Shown here: positions 11,421 to 24,790 of the stretch, in pieces
Position numbering within the stretch: position 1 is the first letter of the stretch
How the letters are laid out: each line of letters begins with the position of its first letter
Source of the DNA: Hetaerina americana
Taxonomy: Eukaryota; Arthropoda; Insecta; Odonata; Calopterygidae
NCBI GenBank assembly: GCA_022747635.1
Contig: JAKTNV010000006.1
Coordinates: 69,133,590 to 69,197,589 of the forward strand
Length of the DNA stretch: 64,000 nucleotides
Reading direction: 5' to 3'
The notes under the pieces: generated by a model
Seen by the model: the letters and a program-made list of their open reading frames with translations, nothing else
Told to the model about the DNA's origin: nothing
The model's database searches: none
Position numbers and translations under genes: made by a program

Positions 11421-14400
11421 TTGCAAGGTTTTCACTGTCGATATTATTTAACATTTTGTTTTGTGTGATCATTATATTTAGCGTAGAATTTCCGGGCTTA
11501 TGATCTCCTCTTCGTCACACCCAACTTATTGAAACAAAATACTTGCACTAGTTTACTAGTACTAGAAACAAAGTACTTGTACTTATTTACACAATACATT
11601 AAAATCGTGAATTAATTCTCTTCCGTGCTTGATACAGAAAATTTTCAGTCTTTATTTGCTTTATTTTTAACTTTTTCCTATTAAAGCTCCATATATTTTG
11701 GATTTAAATGCATTTTCTCCTGAGCTTAACGTGTTGATGAGAATAAACTATTTCTCCGAAGTATTTGTAACTTCATTGGATGAACAACTTACAACTACCT
11801 ATCAACTGATACCAATACTTTGAACTTTATTATAATCTTGAAAATATTTTTATAATAAGAATGCACTTCTCAGAAACTGTAGGGAAATTTAATCTCAGAA
11901 ATGCTGATTTTCGGCTTTCTGGTACACGTTTGAATGCTTCAGGTAGCGGAACCGATTATCTCAATATGTTTTGACCTTAAGTTTTGATATTTGATAAATA
12001 TTTTTCTTTTCGCCTATTTTTACAATACTTCTGAAGCATACATGTAGCAATAATTTCCTATACATTCAATGCGAGCCCAAATGTACTCACAATGAACATA
12101 TTTTTACTATAACATCGCGAATAACAGTGTGTTGTATGCAATGAAACCCTATTACAACTTAATACCCCAAATAAAATCCACTTTATTCATACGAATAACA
12201 TTTAGTGTTCTACGTAGTATGCTATCGGAAATTTCTATACACTTAAATTCCATGAAGTTAGCCAATTTCATCTTAGGTCTTATATCGTTTGTCACTCATT
12301 ATATTATATATTTTCTGAAAAGCATTATCACTTCTTCCTCTCCATCAATATTTCCTCACGTTATGATTATGACTCCATGTTCCATCCTTCACGTTTTTCG
12401 TTCTTTATTCTATTTTTGCTTCGCTGTTCTAACCCCGATGCCCCCGCTAACCTTCCCTTTGACTCTTTCAAGTACCCATCGACTAAAGTCAACTCGACCT
12501 TTCCACCCAACTCTTACACTCTAAACCACAGCCCGACCCAATCCACTCTCTGTATCTCGCTGTATCTTCTCAAGCTCCACAGACTCCCCTTTCATCCGGA
12601 ATACTCACTCCCCTGCACTCTTCTACCTGCGCTCATCTCATCCGCCAAGCTTCTCCGGTCTACTCCTCCCTCCTTCAATGCGCCCACGCTTGTCCCCGTC
12701 GTTTTAAAAGCCAAGGGAAAGTTAGACTCCCACTTTTTTAAATTTTTTATTTGCCATTCATGTTAAATAAGATCCTTATAATTTATCCCAGATTTACCTG
12801 GCATTCCATCTCGTTCCCATTGTGGTATCAAAAGAAGTGGGCCATGGTCTCTGTGATACTCTTCGGAATGAATTAAAAAGAATGTTGTACTTACATTTAT
12901 GGCACTTCATCCGTCGCAGTCAACATCATGAATATTAAAGTGGAATAAACAGTCCAATTTAAATTATTTGGAACGGCAATATTTATTGGGCTAGAGTTCC
13001 TTCATACAAGGAATTCGTTCTCATAGCATTTTGGCAGTGACATTAATTTCTTTAGAACTCAGGTAAAAGATTTGATTTTGTGGATAATTGAAACCTATGT
13101 ATGACAAATATTTTTCCTCAAACAACATCAGATATCGAGTGAGAATTTGAACGCAATATATTTATAATAAGAGCAATATTTCAATCACCATAAAAAAGTA
13201 ACTTTAGAAGTAATGAAAATGTAGGTAATTTTACTTTCAAATTTAGTTTCAAACAAGTCGTAAGAAATAACTCTAACGACCCAAATTTACGATTAGTTAA
13301 ACTTTGATAATTCAATCAAAGTGCTTCAAACGATTACTTTTATCATAATAACTAAACTGAATAAAACTAGGGAAAATATAGACTCAAAAAAAGTTTCCTA
13401 CATCAGAACCTATGCTTTACCGATGAATTCGCTTTGAACCTAGCCACCGAGGTAGTGTTTCTTTTCGCCATCATTTATAATGAACTAGACAGTATAATTC
13501 CACCAATCACTGAGAGTAATTTAACCCACATTACTGTTTAATACCCCTATGTTTTCTTTAAAGTTAATAACCCCTACTTTCTTTATCGAAGATCTCTATC
13601 ATACTTCGTAGGGTAACCAACCCATTCCTTTAATTATATACTTCCATGGTCTGTATACAAAAACTTAAATGGGACACTATAAAAGTAAACCAAGGAACCG
13701 TGGAGCTATCAGGATGGATTTCACGACATCATCAGTCAAGTTTAACCTATTAAAAGGGGTATTGCACTGGAGTTCACTTCTGACATCAATGAGTTTTGAT
13801 ATTTAAATCTTTAAAAAAGGGTAATAGTGGTAGTAGGACTTTAGGGCAACCTCGCTCCTGCATGGACTTCAACTGTGTCACGCCTTGTCAAGCGTTAACC
13901 AGGCTCATGTTTGAGAAGTGAAATTTTATATTGGATGACGATTATTTATTTAAATCAATGTTAAACAAATGTTAACAAAGTTTGATAATAACAATGAAAA
14001 ATAATTCTTGTAGAAAGTAAAAAATTAGTATGAAAATAATAATAGCGATGATGATCACATTAAGAAATACTTGACGATAAAATTTACGCCTACATGTTCA
14101 TATTTAATATGCTACACAATTCCCTCGCGTATAATCAACTATCAAACATGCATGAAAAATTCATACGAAAGAATAGGTTCGTTGAAAATCAGTCAAAGAA
14201 AATGCTGTGCTCATTATGTGTAGCAAAGTCTATGCATAAATGGTCAGAAAGATTGACTTTATTTTCATTAGCTCTCTCTTAACAATAAAAAGATTCATAA
14301 ATTTCCAAATATAATCAAGTTAAATCAAATAACCATTACTAAGAAAAATAATGTAATCACTTACAGGACGTTAATGCAAAATGAAAAGCATAAGAGCTTT

Positions 14401-16429
14401 ATTTAACGATTAAAATAAGCTATGGACAGCCTCTCACTAAGTAACTGTTGATTCTAAAAGTAGGTGTTAAAATCAAAACCAATGAAAGTTTTATTTTATA
14501 GGCATTTGTATTAAAATGCTCTTCAGATGCTTCTGAGCTTAGCACATACGCTGTGAAATGATATTTATGAATATTTTCATAATTAATGCCAGATAACTTT
14601 CCAGTGAGTAGATGTTAATATACTCCCACCCAATAAATATTGCTTTCTTAGTGGTACATTATCGTTTTTCTTCCCATTACTTCTAATTCAAGTCTCATGC
14701 GATGAAAAACAAGGAATTTTTAAACGCGTGAAGGAGCATGATACCTATGCAACTAATTGTAATTACATAAATCATGTGATTTTTAATTGCGAAAGGAAAG
14801 CTGGCAGAATATACATGTATACATGAATACAGAAACATACGCAAACACATACATATTTTTAACGAAAGTTTCACGGGTGTGAATATTAAATCAAACGAAG
14901 GAGCGAGTTGTCGTTGCCCAGCACAAATATCATATACATACCAGTATTGCAAATACTGAAAGTAATTGGAAATAAAAAACTATTAAAAGTTAAAAATATT
15001 AAATATTTTAATCCAATATAATACTGCATGCATAAATACGGTAAACTATTAGTCATTCGCACTGAATCCTATATTCCTCTTAATATTTAAGATCAAAGCA
15101 AACTATTTCATGTTTCTAAATTACATGAGTTTTAATATGCGTCTGGTGCATTCACACCAATTTTAATTGCAATTTTATATAATAAAATTGTATACTTCAA
15201 TTCAATTAATATTCTCATATTAATAAAGATAATCAAGTGTTTTAGTTGAAACCATTGTTCGAAAGGTCATTCAAGTTGACTAGATTTTCACCTCAACAAC
15301 CATGATGGACTTAATATTCAATCACTCACGTTCCCAAAGCTCCCGTCTTCCACCGTTTCAAATGACTTAACATGCAGATGGCTTTCTCATCTGACGTAAA
15401 GTGTATATTCTCATTTTCCTCAGTTCCCGATATTTGCCATACACCCTCCACTCACTAAACTTCATCGCTTTAAAGCCTTCCTTCCTGCCTTCTTGCCCCC
15501 TAAACCCACCCACATTTCCCTCATCAACGCGATCCACACGAGCGTCACTTTTCGTCGACGGATGAAAACCAACGCCGCTCTTTCAGAAATGAAGGCTTTT
15601 GCTTTGTGGGTTCTATGGATCGATAAAATCGATACCTTAATTAGAACACTAGTAACCAGTTACAGCCACGCCACACACGACACGAGCATTATTTTCGTTC
15701 GCAAAATACCAAGTGTGGGAGGGTGGCAAATGGAGAAGGGTTGAAAATAATCACGAGTGGATGCTGTGGACAGAGAGAGAGAAATAAAAGAGGGATGAGG
15801 GATGAAGGATTTGGGAGGAGATCCTTTCTACATTTCTTCCCGTGTTTTTCGGGCCCTTTTCGCCACTTATCTCTGCGAGTATAACCACGCCCCTATTCCT
15901 TTGTATTTTGCGGCAGCATCCTTGCTCGTTTGCCATCCCAAATTTCAGTAATTTTCTCTCTCTGCCTTTTTCATTGGTGCTAATTTCCTCCACAAACTGC
16001 GCGAGCCATTTAATTAACTTCTGGATCAGATGTAATTCAAAGGATGGATTGTGGAACCGACCAAAAAGCGACAATTTTTTGGTGTTATCACCTTCCGGCT
16101 ACCGAGATGTTTAGTTTTCTCAGGAAAATTTGTTTTTTACTTGTTCTCAATTTAGCATTTGATATTATCTAGCAATCCAAACGAACCTTAGCAGCGAAAA
16201 CTATAACAGACACTACTAAAAACAAAACTATTTTTATATTTCAATAAAGCAATTATTATTGACAATGAAATACTCAAGTAGACAAATCAATTTTAAAATG
16301 CAAAGTTGTATCGTACCATAAAGTACATGCTGGGACAGATTTGACTCCCTAATTAGACGGGTAAATTGTAAAAAAGTCAATAAAAGATAATTACTAAAGT
16401 TTTGCTAAACGACATCAAATGACGTTTTT
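11421..16429. other. AT-rich stretch without recognised genes
   Basis: A degenerate 34-base tandem repeat lies at 11531-11590 (GAAACAAAATACTTG and GAAACAAAGTACTTG). A pyrimidine-rich patch at 12370-12720 opens overlapping frames that show no family. A CpG-bearing patch at 15480-15720 and a short GA-rich run near 15770-15830 have no assignable content. The remainder is AT-rich and featureless. Confidence 0.5.
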
Positions 16430-17200
16430 TCATTTTGTTTTGAAAATTATTTCATCCAGATGACGACCTTGGTGAGCGATGCATATGTTGAATCGTTCAA
16501 AAACGTTTTCGAAAAATCTTCTCAGCATATCTTGTGTTATGCTGAGAGACATCTGTGATTGCCCCCTTGAGAGCTACCAAGGCCCTTGATTGAACTTGAT
16601 AAACCTAAGCTTTTGGTTATTCACAAAGAAAAACATCACATGGGCTCAAATCGGGGGAGCGGGGGGAGGGGGGATGGAACATCTCCTCGTCAGGATATCA
16701 GGCGGCCGGGAAATTTTTCTGGCAGAATTTGGCGGTAAGAGCCGTGGCACCATCCTGTTGAAACCAAAAGGATTTTTTGTCGTATTCTTCACCAAACTCT
16801 TCCATTTTTGGGAGTGAAAGGTTCACCAGAATCTCACAACAGCGCACAGAGTTTACAGCAACAATTGAACATCGAGATTCAAAATATAAGGCCTAATAAT
16901 GACTATGAGGGGCATAGAGCACCATACTGTCATTTTGAGCCAATGAAGAGGTCTTGGGTGAAGTTTTCAGTTTGGGGAAAGGGTTTTCAGTCGCTCAGTA
17001 ACGAAAATTCTGTTTATTTACTGAGCCAGTGAAAATACTAAAAACTCCAGGTAAAAATGCGCTTCATCGCAACACAGCAGCGAAATCTGCGCCGCCACCT
17101 CACTATTATTGTTCTTAAAGAAAGTTTCCAAGACAAAACCTCGATGCTAATCAAACCACTGCATGGTAATTAATAAAAACGGCGTTGTTTCCCCCAGCGA
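16430..17200 (-). pseudogene. Tc1/mariner-superfamily transposase relic (DD41D-like)
   Basis: Read right to left, broken frames give in order: HRGFVLETFFKNN with SEVAAQ (17110-17160, N-terminal region); CDEAHFYL (first catalytic Asp at 17066-17068); a VNKQNF-like and RPLHWLKMTVWC block (16900-17030); EEYDKKSFWFQQDGATA (second Asp at 16752-16754); FPGRLIS; PDLSPCDVF (third Asp at 16635-16637); and a C-terminal EMLRRFFEN-like block ending in GRHLDEIIFKTK and a stop at 16430-16432. This order is that of an insect cut-and-paste transposase in which, from memory, about 41 residues separate the second and third Asp; here the gap is about 38 with indels. Compared with that plan, the section between the N-terminal block and CDEAHF is missing. 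Frameshifts and stops are frequent. I could not define terminal inverted repeats. Confidence 0.75.
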
Positions 17201-17489
17201 AAGCCACTACTTTTACTCCGCTAGTTTACCTGCGCGCTCTTCAATAATTTTTTTGAAACTAGAGACCATTCTGCTCAGCCCTTAATAAAACTACATGAAA
17301 TGCCATCAAATATTTTGATTTCATTTTAAAGTAACCTACTTATTCCAAGGTTTTGAACTCTTCAGAGCGACAATTTATTCTAAATTTTTTACATATACTT
17401 CTTTCTTGGTCCTAAATCATTTCTTTTTTTCATTCGCAACTTTTTTTGGCGTTCGTTCTATCTAATCAGAAAGAAAGCCTACTTTCTTC
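17201..17489. other. Spacer, possibly the outer part of the transposon relic
   Basis: The 5' flank of the transposase relic. A CATCAAAT-type motif occurs both at 17310 and at 16413, which might be a decayed terminal signal, but the match is too short to claim. Confidence 0.3.
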
Positions 17490-17800
17490 CTCTTCCTAAC
17501 CCACTTACCTAAATTATCCCTTCTATCACGGCCGTCAACATACAAATACCTTTTAAAATTTTCTCCTCCCGCTTTCCCTGTTTTATATCCCATATTTTTC
17601 ATTCTCCACCACACTCATATTTGAAAAATTTCCATTTTATACTCATCATACTGTTTCAAAGATCAGCTCTCACATCCACAAAACACGACGCTCCATTCTT
17701 TACTAATTTTTCCTTAAATCTTGACTCAGTGTACCCGCACATTTATTCTCTTCTTGCGAAAGCCTCTTTTTCTGACGCAGTTATTCTCCTATATTTACAA
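17490..17800 (-). mobile_element. LINE family 1 or close relative, strongly decayed (copy J)
   Basis: Minus-strand translation gives CKYRRITASEKEAFARRE, then ESRFKEKLVK, then FFKYECGGE, a KREEKIL block and LTAVIEGI. These follow the order in copy B (VRRRIALGKEAFTRRRE; LSKDAKKRLVK; FEMWVWRRM; NEEVL; LKTVIEG). Several in-frame stops. Similarity is low enough that it may be a sister family rather than family 1. Confidence 0.5.
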
Positions 17801-20800
17801 CACTGTGTTTTTATTAGAAAATATAACAAGCACTAGGGCCATTCTATAAAAGATTTAGATATTTTAAATACTGCCCTCGCAAACTAGGGCAATCTTCATT
17901 GACGCAAGGACCAAAGAGAAAAATAGTCTTTTAATCATCAATCTAAATCGGCCCTCACCATTCCTCTACCATGGATTGCTTGATTTTCTGCTTGCTGTGG
18001 CATGAAAAAGAAGTACGGTTAAAAGGTGGTAATCGACTCCTTCATACAACTACATAAAATATCATTGCAAATCAATTGCTGGTAGATTTGACCTTGATTG
18101 TGCTTATTTACTTTAAATATAAGATACTCTTACACTCACCAAAGGGTTGCACAATGAATGCCGAATATACAAGCATTTGGTTTTTAATGATGTTCGACTC
18201 ATAAATTTTCATTGGCTCTGTTAGTTTGAAAAACACAGAGCCCACGAGGCTTCCTAATGTCCTTCTGTTTAATTTTTTTTAGTCGAGCGAATCAAGTTCT
18301 CAGGAAACTATCACATTTACTGCTGCATAAAAGAGATTACTAAATTCGAGGAATGTACCGCTGTGAATACATAAATTCTAGATATACCAATATCAAATGA
18401 GACAACAGATAGCAAGGGAATGGGAACTAAATGAAATGAACAAGAAATGATGAGCTCCATCAGTCTTGCTACGGCGACCCTCATATTGTAATGGACAGTC
18501 CCTAGTATGCTTGCATGTATATGTGGGATTTCCGGGTCAACCTCTTGTGCAATTACTCTTGTGTTGATTTAACGATGTCTCATGAAGCAACCGACAAACC
18601 AACCATTCAGAAGTGGACGCTCTAGAGGAGTTGGGCAAGGGAATATTCAACAGGGCATTAACTGACAGCACGGATGGTTTGAACAGAGAATAGAAATTCA
18701 TGCATGAAATGATACAAGTTCGTCGTATTATAGGTGATGAAGCGCAGTACATTTAGCGTGACTTCCATCATATTTTAACAACATAAATATGTATGTATCT
18801 CACAAATAATATCGAAGATTATGAAGTGAAGCAGCATGGATAAAATAATATCACTGGCACGAAAAAATATCTCAGGTTACACAAAACCTTATTCAGGTGC
18901 TATCCTCACTAGACGTTCATTTGATAGGAAAAATAATGCTGAACGAGCTGACTTTCAATGGAAAGGGACCCTTCACATGAGAATCTTTTGCGCTAAGATT
19001 CTCATGATTTACTTAGCATCGTGCGGAAGTGAAGGCAGATCAAATCGTTGGAGATAAAATTGGAAAAGATTGTTACCAACATTCTGCCATTTTAAAGGCA
19101 TTAGAGTAATTATGAAAATTTGGAACTCGACAAAATAGCCATCCTACCGTGATGTTTTTCAATACCATATTTCGGAAACTATACCAATACAAAAACTGCA
19201 CCCCAGGTGGCTAAATCAATTAAAAAAACTCTACACCATATGTAGACAAACACTCTCCCTCTCGCAGACTCGCATGCATATACAGAAGCGTTATCACTCC
19301 GGGGCAGAAGAGGACACACTAGACGGTATCGATTTTAGCTCACCACTTTCACACTACGGAAGTCATAGCGAAAATTCTTTCAGGTTAATTATGACAAACT
19401 TCCTCACGCCCGATACATCGAAATCCAAACAAAGGATATTTCACCGATAGGCCCATTCAAGGAGTATTCTTAGGAAACGATGCGGCTATTGAAAGAATCG
19501 ACGCGTGTTTTTTTTACGATCGAAACTCCTCCTTTCATGACAAGATTACAAGATGAACGATGTTGTGAACCATCGCCTCACCTTCGGGCCAAACATGACG
19601 GAGAAGAGATGTAGAAGTTGTCGCGCCAGTAGGAGAAATTGGGTCATCTATTGTCCGGCTATTTTTACGAAGCATGGTCTGGGTGCATGCCATAGCACAA
19701 CTTGGCTCGTATGTGATCATATTAACCTGAAACCACTACATCATCTACCCGACATCCATGATGCATTATCCCTTTGATAATATTGAGTGTGTCGTGGATA
19801 AGGATTGATGTGAGACCTGATGAAACTACACCTATTAAAAAAAACTGGACACCTGTCGGCAATGAGACCTATTACCCTCCTCTCCGATATGCTCACTCGT
19901 GCCAAGTCCTCCACTGAGTTTTTAGATTCGACTAAAATAAAAACGGATGCTGAATTAATAGATTGGGAAAATAAGCAGACCTGTATTTGGAATTGAGGCA
20001 AATGTGCACGTGCCGTTCCGCTGTACTCATTGTTATCGTTGACAGTGCGTTTGAAGACAATTTAATTTAAATTTCAGTCAATTCTATATGAATGGAATCA
20101 TTCTATATGGATGGATGAATGATAAATTTAGATTAAGGTTTAAAATCGGGTGAACTGGCAGAACGTATGCAAAAGGTCATAGGGTCAAGCTCGAGTTCTA
20201 CGGACAAGATCTCCGTTTCACGCAAATGATAAGATTACGGAACAAAAACTTATGTAATTATACCTGAGCAAATCCATTCCTGATTCTCAAGGTGCTATAT
20301 AGTTGACGAAACCAACTGACCGAACTAACTTTTTCGTGCACGTGGTATTTACAAATGTAAAGAATGGATATATGGCATAATAGAAACTCTCAAATACTAA
20401 ATACTACGAACAACTTAAACTGTTTGAAGAAGTTGTCGCTAGGGCAAGTAAATGCAATTACTAAAAGAATCGAAAATGCTAACATGTCCTCAGGTATTAG
20501 GAATCCCTATCTTTCGTTACCAAATGAAGTACTGCCGTTCGGCAGGTAATTGAAAGTCACCATAATATCCCATGGAATGATTAGATCTCTTCTCTTATTT
20601 AAAGTTCATTCGCAAAATTCTGATAGAAACAAAAATAATGAAATATTAGGAAATATAATCAGTCCCTGTTCTTGTATATGGTCGTGAATACCAGCGAATG
20701 TTATCATACGTTTCAGCCCAGATGATTTGATTATAAAAATACATCTCAGAGAATAACTTTGTATTGTTGGCTTGACTTCATCAAAATCAAGGAATATTAT

Positions 20801-21670
20801 TTATAGCGGTAGAGAATCTTTAATTACCAAGTTATTGTAATTGAGAGCCAATGCTTTATTTCCAAATATTGTGGAAATAATCATTAGAATTATCCCAAGT
20901 GTTAAATATACCAACATTCTTTTTGCCCTTACACAAATGTTATGCGAAATTAAATGGTTGTCTTCACACGTTAGTTCTCATATTTATGCAACGCAAATGG
21001 TACAGCATATTGGTGTTTTCATTCCGTATCATTGCGACTGTGATCATAAATAAGCTGAGTTTGTTCTTAAGATTCAATGCCCGATGAATTCTCGGAATAA
21101 TTAATACCATCGCTAAAAATATACTTTTTATTTGATTCAAATTCAATTTCTAGAGTTGTACAAAAGTGAGAATACACATCCCAACAAAAGTTATGGCCGC
21201 TGGAAACACTGAAGACTGGAACCACACCGTTGTCATATCCAGGCGCAATTGGCTTGTCAAATGCTTTTTTTAGCTCCTCCAGTTAGTTTGAATGAACTGC
21301 CATGACCATTGTAAATGAACATATTAAAATTAAGGCTCGTAGATATGGTTTCTGGGGTGAATGATGGATTGAATATGTGGGGTGTTAACAATTTGAATTT
21401 GTTATGTGCTTAACCCTCTTCAATTAGTCCTTACAAGCCGAGAGTACTTGTGTACGAAACATGCGAGTATTATACAGGTTTCAATCTTCCTTGACCGTAC
21501 CATTTAATTTCCCGAATGAGTTTAACAAAATGTTTCATCCGCCATGGATTTGTCACTCAGTAATATTCCATTCAATTCATCAAAACTCTTACCAAAAAAG
21601 AGTAGTGATTAAAAAATAATACATATTATTATATAAATTATTGAATGGCCTACCATTTAAGGGAGGTTTA
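17801..21670. other. AT-rich stretch without recognised genes; one strong hairpin
   Basis: Contains a perfect 12-bp inverted repeat (18976-18987 with 18995-19006, 7-base loop) and a near-duplicate ATTCTATATG(A/G)ATGG at about 20081-20115. No coding assignment is possible: the longest frames are under 90 codons and match nothing I recognise. Confidence 0.5.
18976..19006. repeat. Perfect 12-bp hairpin, 7-base loop
   Basis: CATGAGAATCTT, loop TTGCGCT, then AAGATTCTCATG. It has no T-tract and lies in a region with no recognised gene. Confidence 0.7.
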
Positions 21671-21930
21671 AGATAGATAGATAGATAGTGGTCTTTATTT
21701 GGGCGAAATTGAGACCAAATGGTCCCTTCTTCCATTTAACCCATCGTCGTATACATAAGATGGGTACATGATAAACAACATCTCGCTTGTAGGATCCAAA
21801 TCTTCCGGGATTTCTCAAGCGCTGATCCTAGAAAATGGACCCGCGCGAAAGAAATCTCGATAGATGTGGATCTTCAATCGCTTCACTTCGCGGGAGAGTT
21901 CCCAGCGGACACCACTACGTTTCTAACCCT
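21671..21930 (-). mobile_element. SINE/LINE 3' end with (TATC)n tail and stem-loop
   Basis: On the minus strand the sequence ends AATAAAGACCACTATCTATC with the tail repeat at 21671-21688, preceded by GGGACCATTTGGTCTC, a compact stem-loop (core at 21713-21724). A short 3' hairpin followed by a simple-repeat tail is typical of LINEs and of SINEs that borrow LINE machinery. It sits directly downstream of the degraded LINE copy at 21990-22440 on the same strand, so it may be that element's 3' end, which would differ from the terminus seen in copies A, B and G. It may also be a separate SINE. Confidence 0.5.
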
Positions 21931-21989
21931 CGCCTAACATTACCCAACTTATTACCCAACACTATGAAAATACTTTTTCTACAAAATAT

Positions 21990-22440
21990 ACTCTCTAACT
22001 CTCTTCATCCCATTCAACGTGCTTATAATTTGGCTTACCTTACGTTTTCCCCTCCATCAAAGTCTTCAATATTCCCTCTTAAATCATAATACTCAGAATC
22101 CAAACCTCCCAATCTGTTTTGGATTTCTTCCAAAAACCCCAACCGTGTCGAGCGCTTCTTAGTTTGTTTTCCTTTCATTTCATTACACCATTTCCATTCT
22201 TCTTCGCACCCGATTATCAAAATCCTCCGGCTACCTCAAGAAATCCTATTTCCGCCCTATAAAAAACTACGCCGCATATTAAAGTTTTCACAAAACATAT
22301 CTTTACCACATTACTCAACGTACCTATTCTCACACTCCGCCTTCTTGTTAAAGCTTATTTGACACACGCAATCTTTTCCTGCGTCCCTCCGACGTTGACC
22401 ATCTTGCTTTAAGTCATTTAGGATAAAATCTCCTCCAAAA
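21990..22440 (-). mobile_element. LINE family 1 or close relative, decayed (copy H)
   Basis: Minus-strand frames give a KEEWKWCNEMKGKQTKK-like block corresponding to MEKVKWTEKKTNEE of copy B, then RLGGLDSEYYDLRG (copy B KWMKGVLTGCRMLK) and ILKTLMEGKT (LKTVIEGRM). At 22280-22400 the nucleotide sequence also follows copy B through the KTF and RRR-IA-GKEAF region (for example GTTAAAGCTT against GTGAAAGCCT). Every frame is interrupted. The reverse-transcriptase core is not present. Confidence 0.65.
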
Positions 22441-24024
22441 GTAACATCAGCGAGTTTTTACGAGTTGATGCGATGGTAACAGCGAAATATTAAAGAACAA
22501 GAATGGATTATGTAAATAACGCCTTACTGGTCCAAGATATACACAACACAGTAACCGATTTCTTAACTATCAGTTTTTGAAATACCAATGAAAGGTCCTG
22601 GTATTGGAAAGGACAAGCAGGATAATTAAGCAGGGAAAATTAGTCACGTGTTGAAAAATAGGCATTTAGTGTTGTTCATAAGTAAAATTTGAATTATCGG
22701 GAACAGAATTTACCTAACTTCTTTCCTTTACTCAACATTAAGCTGAATGAACATAAATTACCTTAGAATAAGAGAAATAAAGATACAATCTGACAATATA
22801 TATGTTCGTTACCTTCCCAAGAATCCCATCGAAGTGCTCGGGAATCGATAAAAAAAAGAAAACCTCGACATACTTTATTTATAGCGTTCGTGTTCTTCCC
22901 ACCTATTTCACCTCGGGCATAATTTTCGCCCTTTCGAAAACCAGGCATTTACGAAACGGGAAAAATAAAAAGCCCTTCTCTTTCGCTCCTACTCTAAACC
23001 CATTCCATCGAATTCTATTTTCTCTCCTTTCTCCCTCTTATAGAGCTCTCTCAATCACTTTCCTTGCGCCTGTTCCTCTCAGACCAAATCATAAAATAAA
23101 ATCCCCTTCGTTTCTGTCCTGAAATTCCCTCCATTTTCATTTATACCGTTAAAATACACTCTTCACTTTCTTGCAAGTCGGAATTCATTCGATAAAAATG
23201 AATTAGTTTCGTCGATTTATAATACGCGTTTAAACTATTTACACAGATAGCTGAATGTATATGGTATATGAAGCAGAAATTTAGACAAAATATATATGAA
23301 ATCACTAAGACGAACTTTTTACTCTTATCTATAAAATGTTCCACGATTGCCAAGTCATATTGATAAATAGCATAACACACAAAAACGCATGCATACAAAC
23401 GACAAACTAGCAATTTGACAAATTTTAAAAATAGAATATTAATTACAAAGTATTCTCCATGGAGCAGGTCAAAAGAAATGCTTCTTTAACTAATGTTTAG
23501 AAAAATGCACAGACTAATCCTTCGATGACAAAACTATTTGAAGTAAAATAATTGATGGTAAATCAAAGACAAAAAATAAAAAACACACCATCGAAAAAAA
23601 TGCCAAGGTCCCTAGAAATAACAACTACTGAATAACAACAACTGAAATTTCAGAAGCGTGTAGAGATGTAACAAATTATTCTGCCGGTTTTTAACTACGA
23701 GTTACATTAAAATACTTTCCAACAAATTTAATTTAGATCCAGATAAATATAAGTTCCAAGTATCTTACAATATCAAAAGAGCATAATTTCTAATACTGAT
23801 CCAGTATAGGAAATGGCTATGAGATGAAATAGTCTTGCGTTGCGTTATTGAAGAGCGGAACGCCAGTTTTTCTTCATTATAAGTTCAACCCCGATTCATA
23901 AGCCTCGTTGGCCTCGACCAACGCCGTGGCTGTATCGATGTAAAATTCAATTCAACTCACACATATCTCGACTAGTAGCTAAAGAAAAAAAAAGAGGTTT
24001 CTCACATTTATTCATGCCTCTATC
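22441..24024. other. AT-rich stretch without recognised genes
   Basis: A pyrimidine-rich patch at about 22890-23130 is the only compositional feature. Confidence 0.4.
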
Positions 24025-24790
24025 TATCGACGTTTTGTGCCACTGATGCCTTGCCCACCTCTTAAGATACCCACAATGCGTCACGTATTCCCGCCATTAC
24101 TTATCCCTACACTTTCCTATTCTTCTCCAGTCGTTCCCAAGGCGACCCTAGCCCAAACTACCGAACACACTTTCTTCCCCTACCATAAACTTCCTCTTAC
24201 CCTAACCTCATTCCCACTCTCTCCTTCACTTCCCACCACATCTGCTTTTCCCTCATCAAACCCATTCCCACCCACAAGCCACACGGTTCACCTCCACTCC
24301 CGCCCCACTCTCCCTCCTTCTACCGAGTCCCCCACTCCTCAGCTACTCCGCACCAGGTCTCCCACGTCTTCCCGTAAAGGAACCCTCCCCTTGCACATCC
24401 CCCTCTTCCCTTTCTCTCATCTTCCCCTCGATCCACCCCCAATCACTCCTCCAATTCTCCAACCACCGGCCCCCACCTTACCGTATTTTTACCCGAGCTC
24501 TTTTACACCCTTAAGATTCCACCCCGTCATTATTCCTGTTCTGTTCGGGAACTTTCTCCCAGACAACATCTTTCTCATTCCTGGCCTCCTACACCAACCC
24601 CTGCCCCCGGAGCCTCTCCAAACTTCCCCCCTTCCCCTACCCGCCCATCTCGTGTTCCTCCTCCCACCCTAACTCTTCTGCTCTTTCCCCCCTTCACGGA
24701 CCTTCGCCATCTCGCACCTCCTCCTAATCCACCCCTGCTTTTCCACAATTTTTTCCCTTCTGGAGAGTCAGGAACTCGATTCCATCCTCT
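24025..24790. other. Large pyrimidine-rich island
   Basis: The plus strand is dominated by C and T for about 750 bases. A 211-codon plus-strand frame (24037-24672) translates to a proline/leucine/serine/threonine-rich string with no domain, signal peptide or repeat register, as expected from composition alone. Splice or protein evidence would be needed to call it coding. Confidence 0.6.

Noticed and set aside
16651..16680. G-quadruplex candidate (runs of 5, 6 and 6 G)
   Set aside because: Only three separate G-runs, and they lie in a decayed proline-codon stretch of the transposase relic; no fourth run at a suitable distance.
24037..24672. 211-codon plus-strand frame
   Set aside because: It lies wholly in a C/T-rich island; the proline/leucine/serine string follows from composition, and no domain or start context supports it.
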